From: Deltaproteobacteria bacterium
GTDB taxonomy: Bacteria > Myxococcota_A > Polyangia > HGW-17
NCBI GenBank assembly: GCA_003249585.1
Contig: QKIM01000171.1
Span: 1-5,653 of the forward strand
Length of the DNA stretch: 5,653 nt
Reading direction: 5' to 3'
Position numbers and translations under genes: made by a program. Positions within the stretch are counted from its first letter, which is position 1. Each line of letters opens with the position of its first letter. Positions 1 to 5,653 of the stretch are shown in pieces. Under the pieces are notes generated by a model that did not search any database, was not told where the DNA came from, and was given only the letters and a program-made list of their open reading frames with translations.

Positions 1-777
1 GAGGCGACGGTGTCTGGCTGGATCGAGCATTACGCCAGGGGCCTCTCCTGCTTTCGGTTCCAGCCCGGGGCCGACAAGGCCGGCTTTGCCCGGCCCTACC
101 ATCTCGATTACTCCTACACCGTGCGACCCGTGGAGACCATCCGGCCCGTGATCCGCAAGGGTGAGACCCACGATCGGGCCTTCGAGGTGAGCGTCCACAT
201 GACCCTCCGGCCCTTGTTCACCGCCGATCCCGACGAGGTGCTCTCGGGATTGGAGTCCGAGTGGAAGACCTTCCCGAGGACACGCTCCAGGGACATCGAC
301 CGGTTCCTCGACGAGGCCCTCAGGGCGGCCACGGGCAGCGCCGTGAGCGCCATCTGGTTCGAGGCCGACCTGAAGAAGGCCCCCGTTTCCAAGGTCCTGG
401 CCCTCCTCTCCTCCCCCGAGACCAGGATCCGCATGCTCACCGTGGGGGTCATCGGGCGGCGCCGCATCCCCGAGGCCCTGGAGCAGCTCATCACCATGCT
501 CAAGACGGAGCGGTACGAAATCCACAAGATGCGCATCGCCGGCGTCCTCGGGCAGCTCGGTGACGAGAAGGCCGTGGAGCCTCTCTCCGAGTTCGCCCTC
601 TCCCTCTCCGACGAACACACCGTGGCCGTGCTCGCCATCATCTCCTCCATCGGCGGCACCAAGGCCGAGACCTTCCTGCAGTGGATGGCCTTCGGTCACA
701 AGAGCAAGCCGGTGCAGAAGGCCGCCCGCAACCTCCTGGACAAGATGGAGAAGGAGCACAAGCGCCCCATCCACTGA
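1..777 (+). CDS. HEAT-repeat protein, 5' end probably outside the window
   Basis: The frame is open from the first base to a TGA at 775-777 (258 visible residues). A GTG at 10 preceded by GAGG five bases upstream could be a start, but the protein there shows no signal peptide and reads like the middle of a domain, so I treat the 5' end as unresolved. Numbered from that GTG, residues 1-125 are a mixed region of unknown family, with alternating basic and hydrophobic stretches suggesting beta structure. From about 126 to 250 there are roughly four helical hairpins of HEAT type (for example SSPETRIRMLTVGVIGRRR, LGQLGDEKAVEPL and KSKPVQKAARNLLDKM). HEAT arrays are protein-binding scaffolds with no catalytic residues; the partner cannot be told. 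The gene converges on the small lipoprotein gene, so the two are transcribed separately. The HEAT call is fairly secure; function and N-terminus are not. Confidence 0.8.
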   Translation, partial: EATVSGWIEHYARGLSCFRFQPGADKAGFARPYHLDYSYTVRPVETIRPVIRKGETHDRAFEVSVHMTLRPLFTADPDEVLSGLESEWKTFPRTRSRDIDRFLDEALRAATGSAVSAIWFEADLKKAPVSKVLALLSSPETRIRMLTVGVIGRRRIPEALEQLITMLKTERYEIHKMRIAGVLGQLGDEKAVEPLSEFALSLSDEHTVAVLAIISSIGGTKAETFLQWMAFGHKSKPVQKAARNLLDKMEKEHKRPIH

Positions 778-824
778 CAGGCAGAGGACCCTCCGGGGAT
801 CAGCCCAGGGCAGGAGCGTGTTCG

Positions 825-1148
825 TCAGCGGCGGGCCTGATATGTTTGCTGCTGCTGCTTTTGCTGAGCGGCGGCCTGCTGAGCGGCGTGGATGATGGCG
901 GAACCGGCGATGGCCGTGCTGCTCTGGCTCGCGGTTCCGGCGGTGGGCTGTTTCTCACAGACGCAGCCCGCGCTGTTCATGATCACCACGACCGCCGTCA
1001 TGCGCAGGCCCATGTTCACACACACGTTCTCGCAGTTGGTCGCCGTGGAGCGGGGGACGGTCTTGGTCGCGGCCTGGTCGATCTCGCAGCTGGCGCCGAA
1101 GACCATGTACATCGCGGCGATGAGAGTGATGATGAGAGTGTGCTTCAT
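825..1148 (-). CDS. small predicted lipoprotein, Cys-containing with Gln-rich tail
   Basis: This 107-residue protein belongs to no family I recognise. It opens with a short signal sequence (MKHTLIITLIAAMYMVFGASC) whose Cys21 could be the lipidated residue; the preceding G-A-S is an imperfect lipobox because Gly replaces the usual Leu at -3. The mature part has a C39-x3-C43 pair and a C62-x-C64 pair, spaced like disulfides or a metal site, then an Ala/Gln-rich tail from about 87 ending in a short polyglutamine run. The start at 1148 is chosen for the compact signal peptide and a weak purine-rich stretch upstream. An in-frame ATG at 1184 would add 12 residues including H-R-K-R, giving a more basic n-region but no ribosome binding site. 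An AT-rich promoter-like stretch lies just upstream. A 104-codon frame on the opposite strand (892-1206) also has G/C-rich third positions, so coding status is likely but not certain. Confidence 0.68.
   Translation of the reverse strand: MKHTLIITLIAAMYMVFGASCEIDQAATKTVPRSTATNCENVCVNMGLRMTAVVVIMNSAGCVCEKQPTAGTASQSSTAIAGSAIIHAAQQAAAQQKQQQQTYQARR
862..888 (-). repeat. 15-base-period tandem repeat encoding Ala-Ala-Gln-Gln units
   Basis: The 12-mer TGCTGAGCGGCG (+ strand) occurs at 862-873 and again at 877-888, a 15-base period that preserves the reading frame. It encodes two successive AAQQ-x units. Just beyond it, at about 848-858, is a short CTG run (CAG on the coding strand) giving the polyglutamine stretch. 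It lies wholly inside the tail of the small lipoprotein gene. Confidence 0.8.
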
Positions 1149-1204
1149 GGAGACTCGCTTTCTGTGGCCCGCGGTGGCAGGCATATGCGCTGTTGTGGTG
1201 GAAT

Positions 1205-1235
1205 AATATATAACAAAAATAGCCGGCGGGGGCAA
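1205..1235 (-). promoter_or_regulatory. candidate promoter of the small lipoprotein gene
   Basis: Bases 1202-1221 are strikingly AT-rich in an otherwise GC-rich window. Read on the minus strand, TTGCCC (1235-1230) could serve as a -35 element. It is followed after 19 bases by TATATT (1210-1205), or after 17 bases by TATATA (1212-1207), as the -10. Transcription would begin near 1198, leaving a leader of about 50 bases before the ATG at 1148. The -10 is good (5 of 6 for TATATT); the -35 matches only 4 of 6. A sigma-70-type promoter is inferred from position and composition. Confidence 0.45.
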
Positions 1236-1239
1236 CCGG
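1215..1239 (-). terminator. weak hairpin plus T tract downstream of the operon (doubtful)
   Basis: On the minus strand, about 50 bases after the stop of the GT-C-like gene, CCGG (1239-1236) and CCGG (1226-1223) can pair around a nine-base loop, followed closely by TTTTT (1219-1215). A four-base stem, extended only by a T-G wobble, is too short for a convincing intrinsic terminator, and the T tract may instead belong to the promoter. No better hairpin is visible in the 140-base gap. Confidence 0.2.
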
Positions 1240-1288
1240 ATTGTTTGAGGAGGATACTCCCTGTCTGGATTCGGGCAGGACCGGCTGC

Positions 1289-2557
1289 TCAGGGTGAGGG
1301 CCGTCCCCGGAGCAGATCGACGGTGCCCGGGGGCAGGGGGGGGCAGCCGGCGGGGGCTGGGCTGGCCTCCCGCAGAGCGCGGTAGCACTGGAAGGTCTTT
1401 GGGGAGTAGCAGTCGTTGCGGGCGTCGATATAGGGCCGGGCCCGGCCGTCGAAGTGCCAGATGAGGGAGCCACCCCAGGCGTGGGGGGCCAGGACCGGCG
1501 TCCCGGGGCCGATGCGGCCCTCGATGCGAACATAGGTAGAGCGGGGATAGAACCGCTCCTCGACGGGGACGGTGCCCAGGGCGAAACGTCCGACGGCCAG
1601 CAGGGCGAAGAGGGCCAGGGCCGCGAGGGAAGACCCCGAGCGCAGGGAGGGGATCCGGGGAACCAGCAGCGCCAGGGAGGTGATGACGAAGAGCGGGATG
1701 TGCCGGCGCGACTTGAGGGAGAAGACCAGGAGGATCGCCGAGAGGATCAACGGACGCCAGGGGATGCGCCGATGCCGGAGGGCCAGGCCGAGGCCCATGG
1801 TGAAGGCCATGAGGGTGAGGACCAGGTGGAGAGGCGGCGGACCCCACTCTTCGAGGGCCTCAAGAAAGGAGAAGTGCCCCGAGAGGTACCCCACAGAGAG
1901 AGCCAGGGCACCCAGGCCGTAGGGGTTTGCCATCAGGGCAGCCCCCAGGGCCAGGGCGGTGAGGGCGAAGGTCCCGAGGGACTCACGGGTCCGCTGGGCG
2001 GGAATCAGGAGGACGAGGACGGCCAGGGCGCCGGGGACGGCGCTCCCGTGGAGGTTGCCCCAGAGGGCGAAGAGCCCGAAGAGGAGGGCCCCGCGGCGAA
2101 GAGGTGACATCCCCCGGTCGCGGGCCAGGAGCAGGGCTGTGAGGAAGAGCAGGTCGCTCACGGCCCAGGGGCGCAGCGAGTGGTGGGACCACAACAGCAG
2201 CACGGCGGGAAGCGCCCACAGGAGATCCCTTCCACGTTGGGGAGCGAACAGCGCGAGGCCCAGAAGAAAGAGGGCCAGGGCGTGGACCAGGTGAACGCCG
2301 CCCAGACCCGTGGCGCTGTAGACGCCGTAGATGCCGAGGTCGTAGGCCCAGGCGTGGTCGACCCAGGGGTGGTCTGGTTCCGTGAAGGCGTAGTCGTTGG
2401 TGTGGGGCACGCTGTGGGTGCGGACCATGTCGCGGCCCGCGGCCATGCGCCACCAGACGTCGTCCTGCCGGGGCACGGTCCCCAGGAGGATCAGCGCCCA
2501 CAGGACCAGAGGGATCCACCGCAGCTCACGGAGCGTCGGCGGGAGCGTTCTCCCCAT
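1289..2557 (-). CDS. polytopic membrane protein resembling GT-C glycosyltransferases
   Basis: This 422-residue protein has about eight to ten hydrophobic segments, starting at 14-28 and ending near 310-328, and a short non-membrane C-terminus. Several signatures match a widespread family of GT-C-like bacterial membrane proteins: an acidic first-loop motif after helix 1 (Q31-D-D-V-W-W, then GRDMVRTHSVPHTNDYAFT and PWVDHAW at 64-70), SLRPWAVSDLL at 127-137, W167-GNLHGS, NPYG at 211-214, SRRHIPLF at 283-290, and GGSLIWHF then RPYIDARNDCY near 362-384. GT-C enzymes move sugars from polyprenyl-phosphate donors to acceptors on the outer face of the cytoplasmic membrane; the paired Asp at 32-33 would be the natural catalytic or metal-binding candidates. 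Donor and acceptor are unknown. The tail after residue 394 is only 28 residues, Pro-rich and unlike the soluble region expected in relatives, so the C-terminus looks shortened. It is the third gene of the operon. Confidence 0.78.
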   Translation of the reverse strand: MGRTLPPTLRELRWIPLVLWALILLGTVPRQDDVWWRMAAGRDMVRTHSVPHTNDYAFTEPDHPWVDHAWAYDLGIYGVYSATGLGGVHLVHALALFLLGLALFAPQRGRDLLWALPAVLLLWSHHSLRPWAVSDLLFLTALLLARDRGMSPLRRGALLFGLFALWGNLHGSAVPGALAVLVLLIPAQRTRESLGTFALTALALGAALMANPYGLGALALSVGYLSGHFSFLEALEEWGPPPLHLVLTLMAFTMGLGLALRHRRIPWRPLILSAILLVFSLKSRRHIPLFVITSLALLVPRIPSLRSGSSLAALALFALLAVGRFALGTVPVEERFYPRSTYVRIEGRIGPGTPVLAPHAWGGSLIWHFDGRARPYIDARNDCYSPKTFQCYRALREASPAPAGCPPLPPGTVDLLRGRPSP

Positions 2558-3881
2558 GGCGGCTCTCCTTGGGTGCGGGCGCTTCCTGGGATTCCTGCAC
2601 GGCGGGTTCGGTCCCGGAGGGAACCTCCTCCGATGTCACAGGGAGGGGCTCGGCAGGTGTCTGAACCTCGCCCTCCGTGGAGGGACTGAGCCCCTCGAGC
2701 TCCTGGACCAGGAGCCTCTGATCGTGACGCCGGGTGAGGACCACCAGGGTCCACTCGGCGATGAAGAGCAGGTGGATCCCGAGGACCCATTCGGGGAAGG
2801 GGGCGGTGCGCTGGATGGTGAACAGCCGAAGGACCATCTGCAGCACGGGGAAGGCGGCGGCGATGATCAGGAGGACGAGGGCGTGCCGTTTGAAGAGCCG
2901 CTCGCGGCCCATGAAGAAGGTCCCCGCCAGGAGGAAGGGGAAGAAGGCGATCATGTTGAGGTTGTAGGCGCAGATGTCCAGGTGCAGGTGCAAAAAGAAG
3001 AGGGCGGCGAAGATCAGCCCGGAGAAGAGCCCGTAGACATGGAAGGCCAGACGCAAAAAGAAGGGCCGGCGCCGCAACGCCAGCGGAGCGAGGAGGATCA
3101 ACCCGAGGACGATGATCAGGATGTAAAACCACTTGGGTTTCCTGATGCGGTCGACGTGGTTGACCCCCTGGTAGAAGGTGACGCTCCTGGCGATGAGGGG
3201 GACCTTCTGGGCGAAGGGGTCCTCGGAGACGGTGACGGCCAGGAGCGCCTTCTCCAGAAGATAGGGGAGGAAGCTCCCCGTCCATGCGGTCCGTGCGGAG
3301 TCGAGCTCCGAGGAGAGGATGAGCCGCAGCCCCCAGTTCAGGATGGTGTACTCGCCCAGGACGGTCCCGAGATTGGTCCGCCACGGGACGATGGGGATCT
3401 TTTCCAGCTCGTTCTGCACGTCGCCCTTGAAGAGCCGCGAGAGGATGAGGAGCATCTGGGTCGCGCAGTTGTTGGAGAAGTGGTGATAGCGGTAGGCGCG
3501 CTCGTCTGAGTCGTAGAGCGCCTCGAGGATATCCCTGAGCTCGTGCACCTTTCGCGCCGAGAGGTTGAGCTGGTGCCCCCGGATGCTGCGGCGCTCCTCC
3601 ATGTAGGAGTCCAAAAAGGCAGGCAGTGGGCGCTTGTCGAGATAGTATTTCGCCGTCCCGCGGATGAACCGCATGGCGAAGCCCGCGTCGAAGTCGAAGA
3701 CCCCGAAGTCATAGATGGTCTCGTCGCCACCGGGCTCGCGCAGCAGAAAGGCGCTGTGCCCGAACCGGGTGAAGAGATCCGCGCCGGGATCCACGATGAT
3801 CACCCAGGCCTCCGGTTTGGTGGCCTCGGCAGGGACCTGCGCCGGCGCGAGAAGGGACAGGAGCGCAAAGAAGAGGTTCAT
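2526..3881 (-). CDS. Lnb-like (DUF4105) membrane protein, predicted lipoprotein N-acyltransferase
   Basis: The 451-residue protein starts with a hydrophobic export signal (1 to about 20, lacking the usual basic residue). Residues about 24-240 form an Lnb N-terminal (DUF4105) periplasmic domain. Hallmarks are F40-GHSAFLLRE (His42), IYDFGVFDFDAGFAMRFIRG at 56-74, YYLDKRPLPAFLDSY at 79-93, QLNLSARK at 104-111 and YRYHHFSNNCATQ at 130-142 (Cys139). His42 and Cys139 are the expected thiol-type catalytic pair. Five membrane helices follow (about 252-269, 276-298, 303-323, 334-352, 366-383), then an acidic Pro/Glu-rich cytoplasmic or loose tail (395-451). In Bacteroides, Lnb adds the third acyl chain to lipoproteins; the same activity here is inferred from domain order. 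Its ATG overlaps the peptidase stop as ATGA without a clear ribosome binding site, implying translational coupling. The domain call is strong, the exact reaction less so. Confidence 0.85.
   Translation of the reverse strand: MNLFFALLSLLAPAQVPAEATKPEAWVIIVDPGADLFTRFGHSAFLLREPGGDETIYDFGVFDFDAGFAMRFIRGTAKYYLDKRPLPAFLDSYMEERRSIRGHQLNLSARKVHELRDILEALYDSDERAYRYHHFSNNCATQMLLILSRLFKGDVQNELEKIPIVPWRTNLGTVLGEYTILNWGLRLILSSELDSARTAWTGSFLPYLLEKALLAVTVSEDPFAQKVPLIARSVTFYQGVNHVDRIRKPKWFYILIIVLGLILLAPLALRRRPFFLRLAFHVYGLFSGLIFAALFFLHLHLDICAYNLNMIAFFPFLLAGTFFMGRERLFKRHALVLLIIAAAFPVLQMVLRLFTIQRTAPFPEWVLGIHLLFIAEWTLVVLTRRHDQRLLVQELEGLSPSTEGEVQTPAEPLPVTSEEVPSGTEPAVQESQEAPAPKESRHGENAPADAP
2558..2570 (-). promoter_or_regulatory. 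strong ribosome binding site for the GT-C-like gene
   Basis: AAGGAG (2570-2565, minus strand) stands seven bases before the ATG at 2557-2555, an almost ideal Shine-Dalgarno placement. It fixes the start even though it lies inside the coding sequence of the preceding Lnb-like gene, which continues for 32 more bases past this start. Confidence 0.85.
3878..3881 (-). other. ATGA stop-start overlap, translational coupling
   Basis: The TGA ending the S41 peptidase (3880-3878) and the ATG opening the Lnb-like gene (3881-3879) share bases. The sequence before it (CTCGACACTCC) has no Shine-Dalgarno match, so ribosomes finishing the peptidase probably re-initiate here, keeping the two products in step. 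Confidence 0.8.
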
Positions 3882-5653
3882 GGAGTGTCGAGGTAGACCA
3901 CCTGGGCGAACCGGGAGAAGAGTTCACGGGTCGTGCGCGCGGTGATCCGGATGAGGTTGAGCCCCGGATGCAGGGTGATGGTGCGGCGGATGACGAGGCG
4001 CCGCTTGCCTTCTCCGGAGAGGTAGAACAGCTTCTGGTAGCTCTTGGAATCACCTATGTTTTCGACGTAGACATCCTTGATGGAGTCAGGATGGGTGACC
4101 GTGAGGGTGATGGGCACGTCGCGTGCCACGGTCTGCAGCGGGAGATCGGCTACGCTGATGGTGGGGGAGACGATCTGGTAGATGGGTTTCCATCTGGGTT
4201 TGAGGAGGTTGAAGGACTTCTCCTCCACCACATGCCCCTGGCTCATAAGGATGAAGGCCGAGCGCTCAGGATGGAGCTGGATTTTGACCCATTTGCCGCC
4301 CGTGCCCAGAATGGGGAAGGTGGTCCCGGCGTAGGCGACGCCGAGGATTGTGGAGCCCTCGTCCATCCCCTCCCGGACGATGGAGTTGCGCGTGATGGAG
4401 AAGAATCCGCCGACCTCCATGGGGCCGGGCTTCACGGCGTGGATGGGCATGGTCATCATATACTGGGTCCGCAGATCGAAGCCCGAGTCCTCGGCGGTGA
4501 AGAGGAACTGGAGGAATCCCCTGGTCACCTTCCGGCGGACGGTGATGGTGAAATCCTCGGTGCGGGTCTCTCCGGGCAAGAGGCGTCCGAAGCGGTACCG
4601 TCCCTTGGTGATGACCGCGTCGACACCGGAGTGGCTCTTGAGGCTCACCATGGTGTCCCTGGTCGTACCGGTGCCCCGGTTGGTGAGCATGATCCTCAGG
4701 CGGATCTTTTCTCCGGGCTGACACAGCCCGTCCCCGTTGCCTCCGACGTCGTCCATGAGATGGTAGTGGACGGCGAAGTCCGGCTTGGGAGCGGGCATGA
4801 TCTGGATGGGGAAGACCCGTGCCCGTGGGAGTTTTTTGGGGTCCATGGCGGGGTCGTTGGAGATGAAGGTGACCTTCAGGGGCCACAGCGCCGCGGTGGA
4901 GGCCGTTTCCACCGGGTAGGCGAAGTCCAGGCTGCGGACCGCGCCGGGGTTCATGGTGCCGAAGAGGAGCTCCCTGACGGGCTCCGCAGGAGTGTTGCGG
5001 ATGAGGACCCGCATCCGGTATGCGGGATCGGTCCCCAGATTCCTGAGTTCGACGGTCCCCTTGAGCGTGTCCCCCGCCTGGATCTTGCGACCCGAGGGGA
5101 AGCGCACCGTGGCTTCCAGGACGGAGCCCTTGTGGCTCTGGGTGTGCAGCGACCAGTCGATACCCTTCCTGCCCAGAATGGTCATGAGCCGGATCATCTG
5201 GGCATGCTCTTCCTGCCGGATGAAGGAGGTGATCGCGGCCCGGTCGAAGAGATGGCGGTCATCGATGTGGGTCAGCAGGCGGCGGGCCAGCGTGATGACC
5301 GGCGCCGGTGCGGAGTTGACGCTGCCGGCCACGGACTCCCGATCCCGGTTGGTGACAATGAGCTTCATGACCGTCCAGGGGGGAACGTCGGGGTGGCCCA
5401 GGGTGGGGTCGTCGGGGCGCTCGCCTTCGGAGTGCCGCGGGTGGGAGTCCGAGAAGATCCCGTCGGTACTCCGCTCGGGGTTGATGGTGGAGACGAAGAC
5501 GTGGGGGTTGACCCCTCTGGACTGGATGGCGATCTTTCCGGCGCTCAGGTAATGGGCGATGGTCATCTTGAGGGCCGAGCCGTCTTCGTTTTCGGAGATC
5601 ATCTGGATGGACCCCTTGCCGAAGGAGGTCTCCCCGAGGATCAGGGCCTTGCC
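3878..5653 (-). CDS. S41 (C-terminal processing) peptidase, C-terminal part with long beta-rich extension
   Basis: The frame runs in from the right edge; 591 residues are visible and the N-terminus (signal, PDZ, catalytic Ser) is missing. Visible residues 1-55 are the end of an S41 peptidase domain: ALILGETSFGKGSIQ with Lys13 as the catalytic lysine of the Ser-Lys dyad, then DGSALKMTIAHYLSAGKIAI and GVNPHVFV, the usual strand pattern. After a linker and a helical stretch (about 115-165) come two CARDB/Ig-like beta-sandwiches (about 175-290 and 295-410). The second opens with GGNGDGLCQPGE (304-315), a Gly/Asp-rich motif often seen at the start of such domains. An SH3-like segment follows (about 422-465, with VREGMDEGSTILGVAYAG and WVKIQL), and a last Ig-like domain ends the protein (about 495-591). 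S41 enzymes cleave periplasmic proteins near their C-termini. The extension resembles the myxobacterial MXAN_5808-type peptidases as I recall them, and could recruit substrates or bind the cell wall. Confidence 0.88.
   Translation of the reverse strand, partial: GKALILGETSFGKGSIQMISENEDGSALKMTIAHYLSAGKIAIQSRGVNPHVFVSTINPERSTDGIFSDSHPRHSEGERPDDPTLGHPDVPPWTVMKLIVTNRDRESVAGSVNSAPAPVITLARRLLTHIDDRHLFDRAAITSFIRQEEHAQMIRLMTILGRKGIDWSLHTQSHKGSVLEATVRFPSGRKIQAGDTLKGTVELRNLGTDPAYRMRVLIRNTPAEPVRELLFGTMNPGAVRSLDFAYPVETASTAALWPLKVTFISNDPAMDPKKLPRARVFPIQIMPAPKPDFAVHYHLMDDVGGNGDGLCQPGEKIRLRIMLTNRGTGTTRDTMVSLKSHSGVDAVITKGRYRFGRLLPGETRTEDFTITVRRKVTRGFLQFLFTAEDSGFDLRTQYMMTMPIHAVKPGPMEVGGFFSITRNSIVREGMDEGSTILGVAYAGTTFPILGTGGKWVKIQLHPERSAFILMSQGHVVEEKSFNLLKPRWKPIYQIVSPTISVADLPLQTVARDVPITLTVTHPDSIKDVYVENIGDSKSYQKLFYLSGEGKRRLVIRRTITLHPGLNLIRITARTTRELFSRFAQVVYLDTP

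Noticed and set aside
114..662. Minus-strand open frame of 182 codons opposite the HEAT gene
   Set aside because: Ser/Arg/Met-rich antisense translation of the HEAT repeats, with no domain and no ribosome binding site.
778..824. Possible bidirectional terminator between the convergent HEAT and lipoprotein genes
   Set aside because: I looked for a GC stem with flanking A and T tracts and found only short, unconvincing pairings (CCCT with AGGG) and no T tract.
892..1206. Open frame of 104 codons on the + strand with a lipoprotein-like start
   Set aside because: Antisense to the small lipoprotein gene. Third positions coincide between the two frames, so codon bias cannot separate them. The minus frame has the better signal peptide, the ordered cysteine pairs and a promoter-like region upstream, so it is preferred, though not with certainty.
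825..1847. Minus-strand frame open for 340 codons, extending the small lipoprotein far upstream
   Set aside because: The upstream part overlaps the GT-C-like gene in another frame and is Pro/Arg/His-rich filler; real coding begins at the ATG at 1148 or 1184.
1454..2107. Open frame of 217 codons on the + strand, rich in Gly, Glu, Gln and Arg
   Set aside because: Antisense shadow of the membrane protein gene; low-complexity charged composition, no recognisable domain.
2397..3509. Open frame of 370 codons on the + strand, very rich in Glu, Asp, Gly and Gln
   Set aside because: It lies antisense to the Lnb-like and GT-C-like genes, both of which have clear family motifs; its composition is what a GC-rich gene produces when read backwards.
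4350..5552. Two + strand open frames of 123 and 199 codons opposite the S41 peptidase gene
   Set aside because: Both are antisense to a long frame with clear S41 and beta-domain motifs and show no family signature of their own.

Overview
The window is GC-rich, with dense coding and strong G/C preference at third codon positions. The protein families (an S41 C-terminal processing peptidase with a long beta-rich tail, an Lnb/DUF4105 protein and HEAT repeats) suggest a Gram-negative didermic bacterium. A Myxococcota or Desulfobacterota ('deltaproteobacterial') lineage fits best. That placement is an inference from family content and base composition, not from any marker gene.

Layout. The left edge (1-777, + strand) carries a HEAT-repeat protein whose start may lie outside the window. 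Everything else is on the minus strand. From right to left there is a tight three-gene operon: (1) the C-terminal part of an S41 serine peptidase (3878-5653, N-terminus beyond the right edge); (2) a 451-residue Lnb-like (DUF4105) protein with a thiol-type catalytic domain and five membrane helices (2526-3881, joined by an ATGA overlap); (3) a 422-residue polytopic membrane protein resembling GT-C glycosyltransferases (1289-2557, overlapping its predecessor by 32 bases and with its own strong ribosome binding site). After a 140-base gap with an AT-rich, promoter-like island comes a small predicted lipoprotein of 107 residues with four conserved-looking cysteines and a Gln-rich tail (825-1148). 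It converges on the HEAT gene with only 47 bases between the two stop codons.

How the genes may work together. The three operon genes all point to the cell envelope: a periplasmic peptidase, a predicted lipoprotein N-acyltransferase and a GT-C-type membrane enzyme. The small neighbour is itself a predicted lipoprotein. A shared role in maturation or modification of exported proteins is plausible but rests on context only. No RNA genes, mobile elements, CRISPR arrays or strong intrinsic terminators were found.
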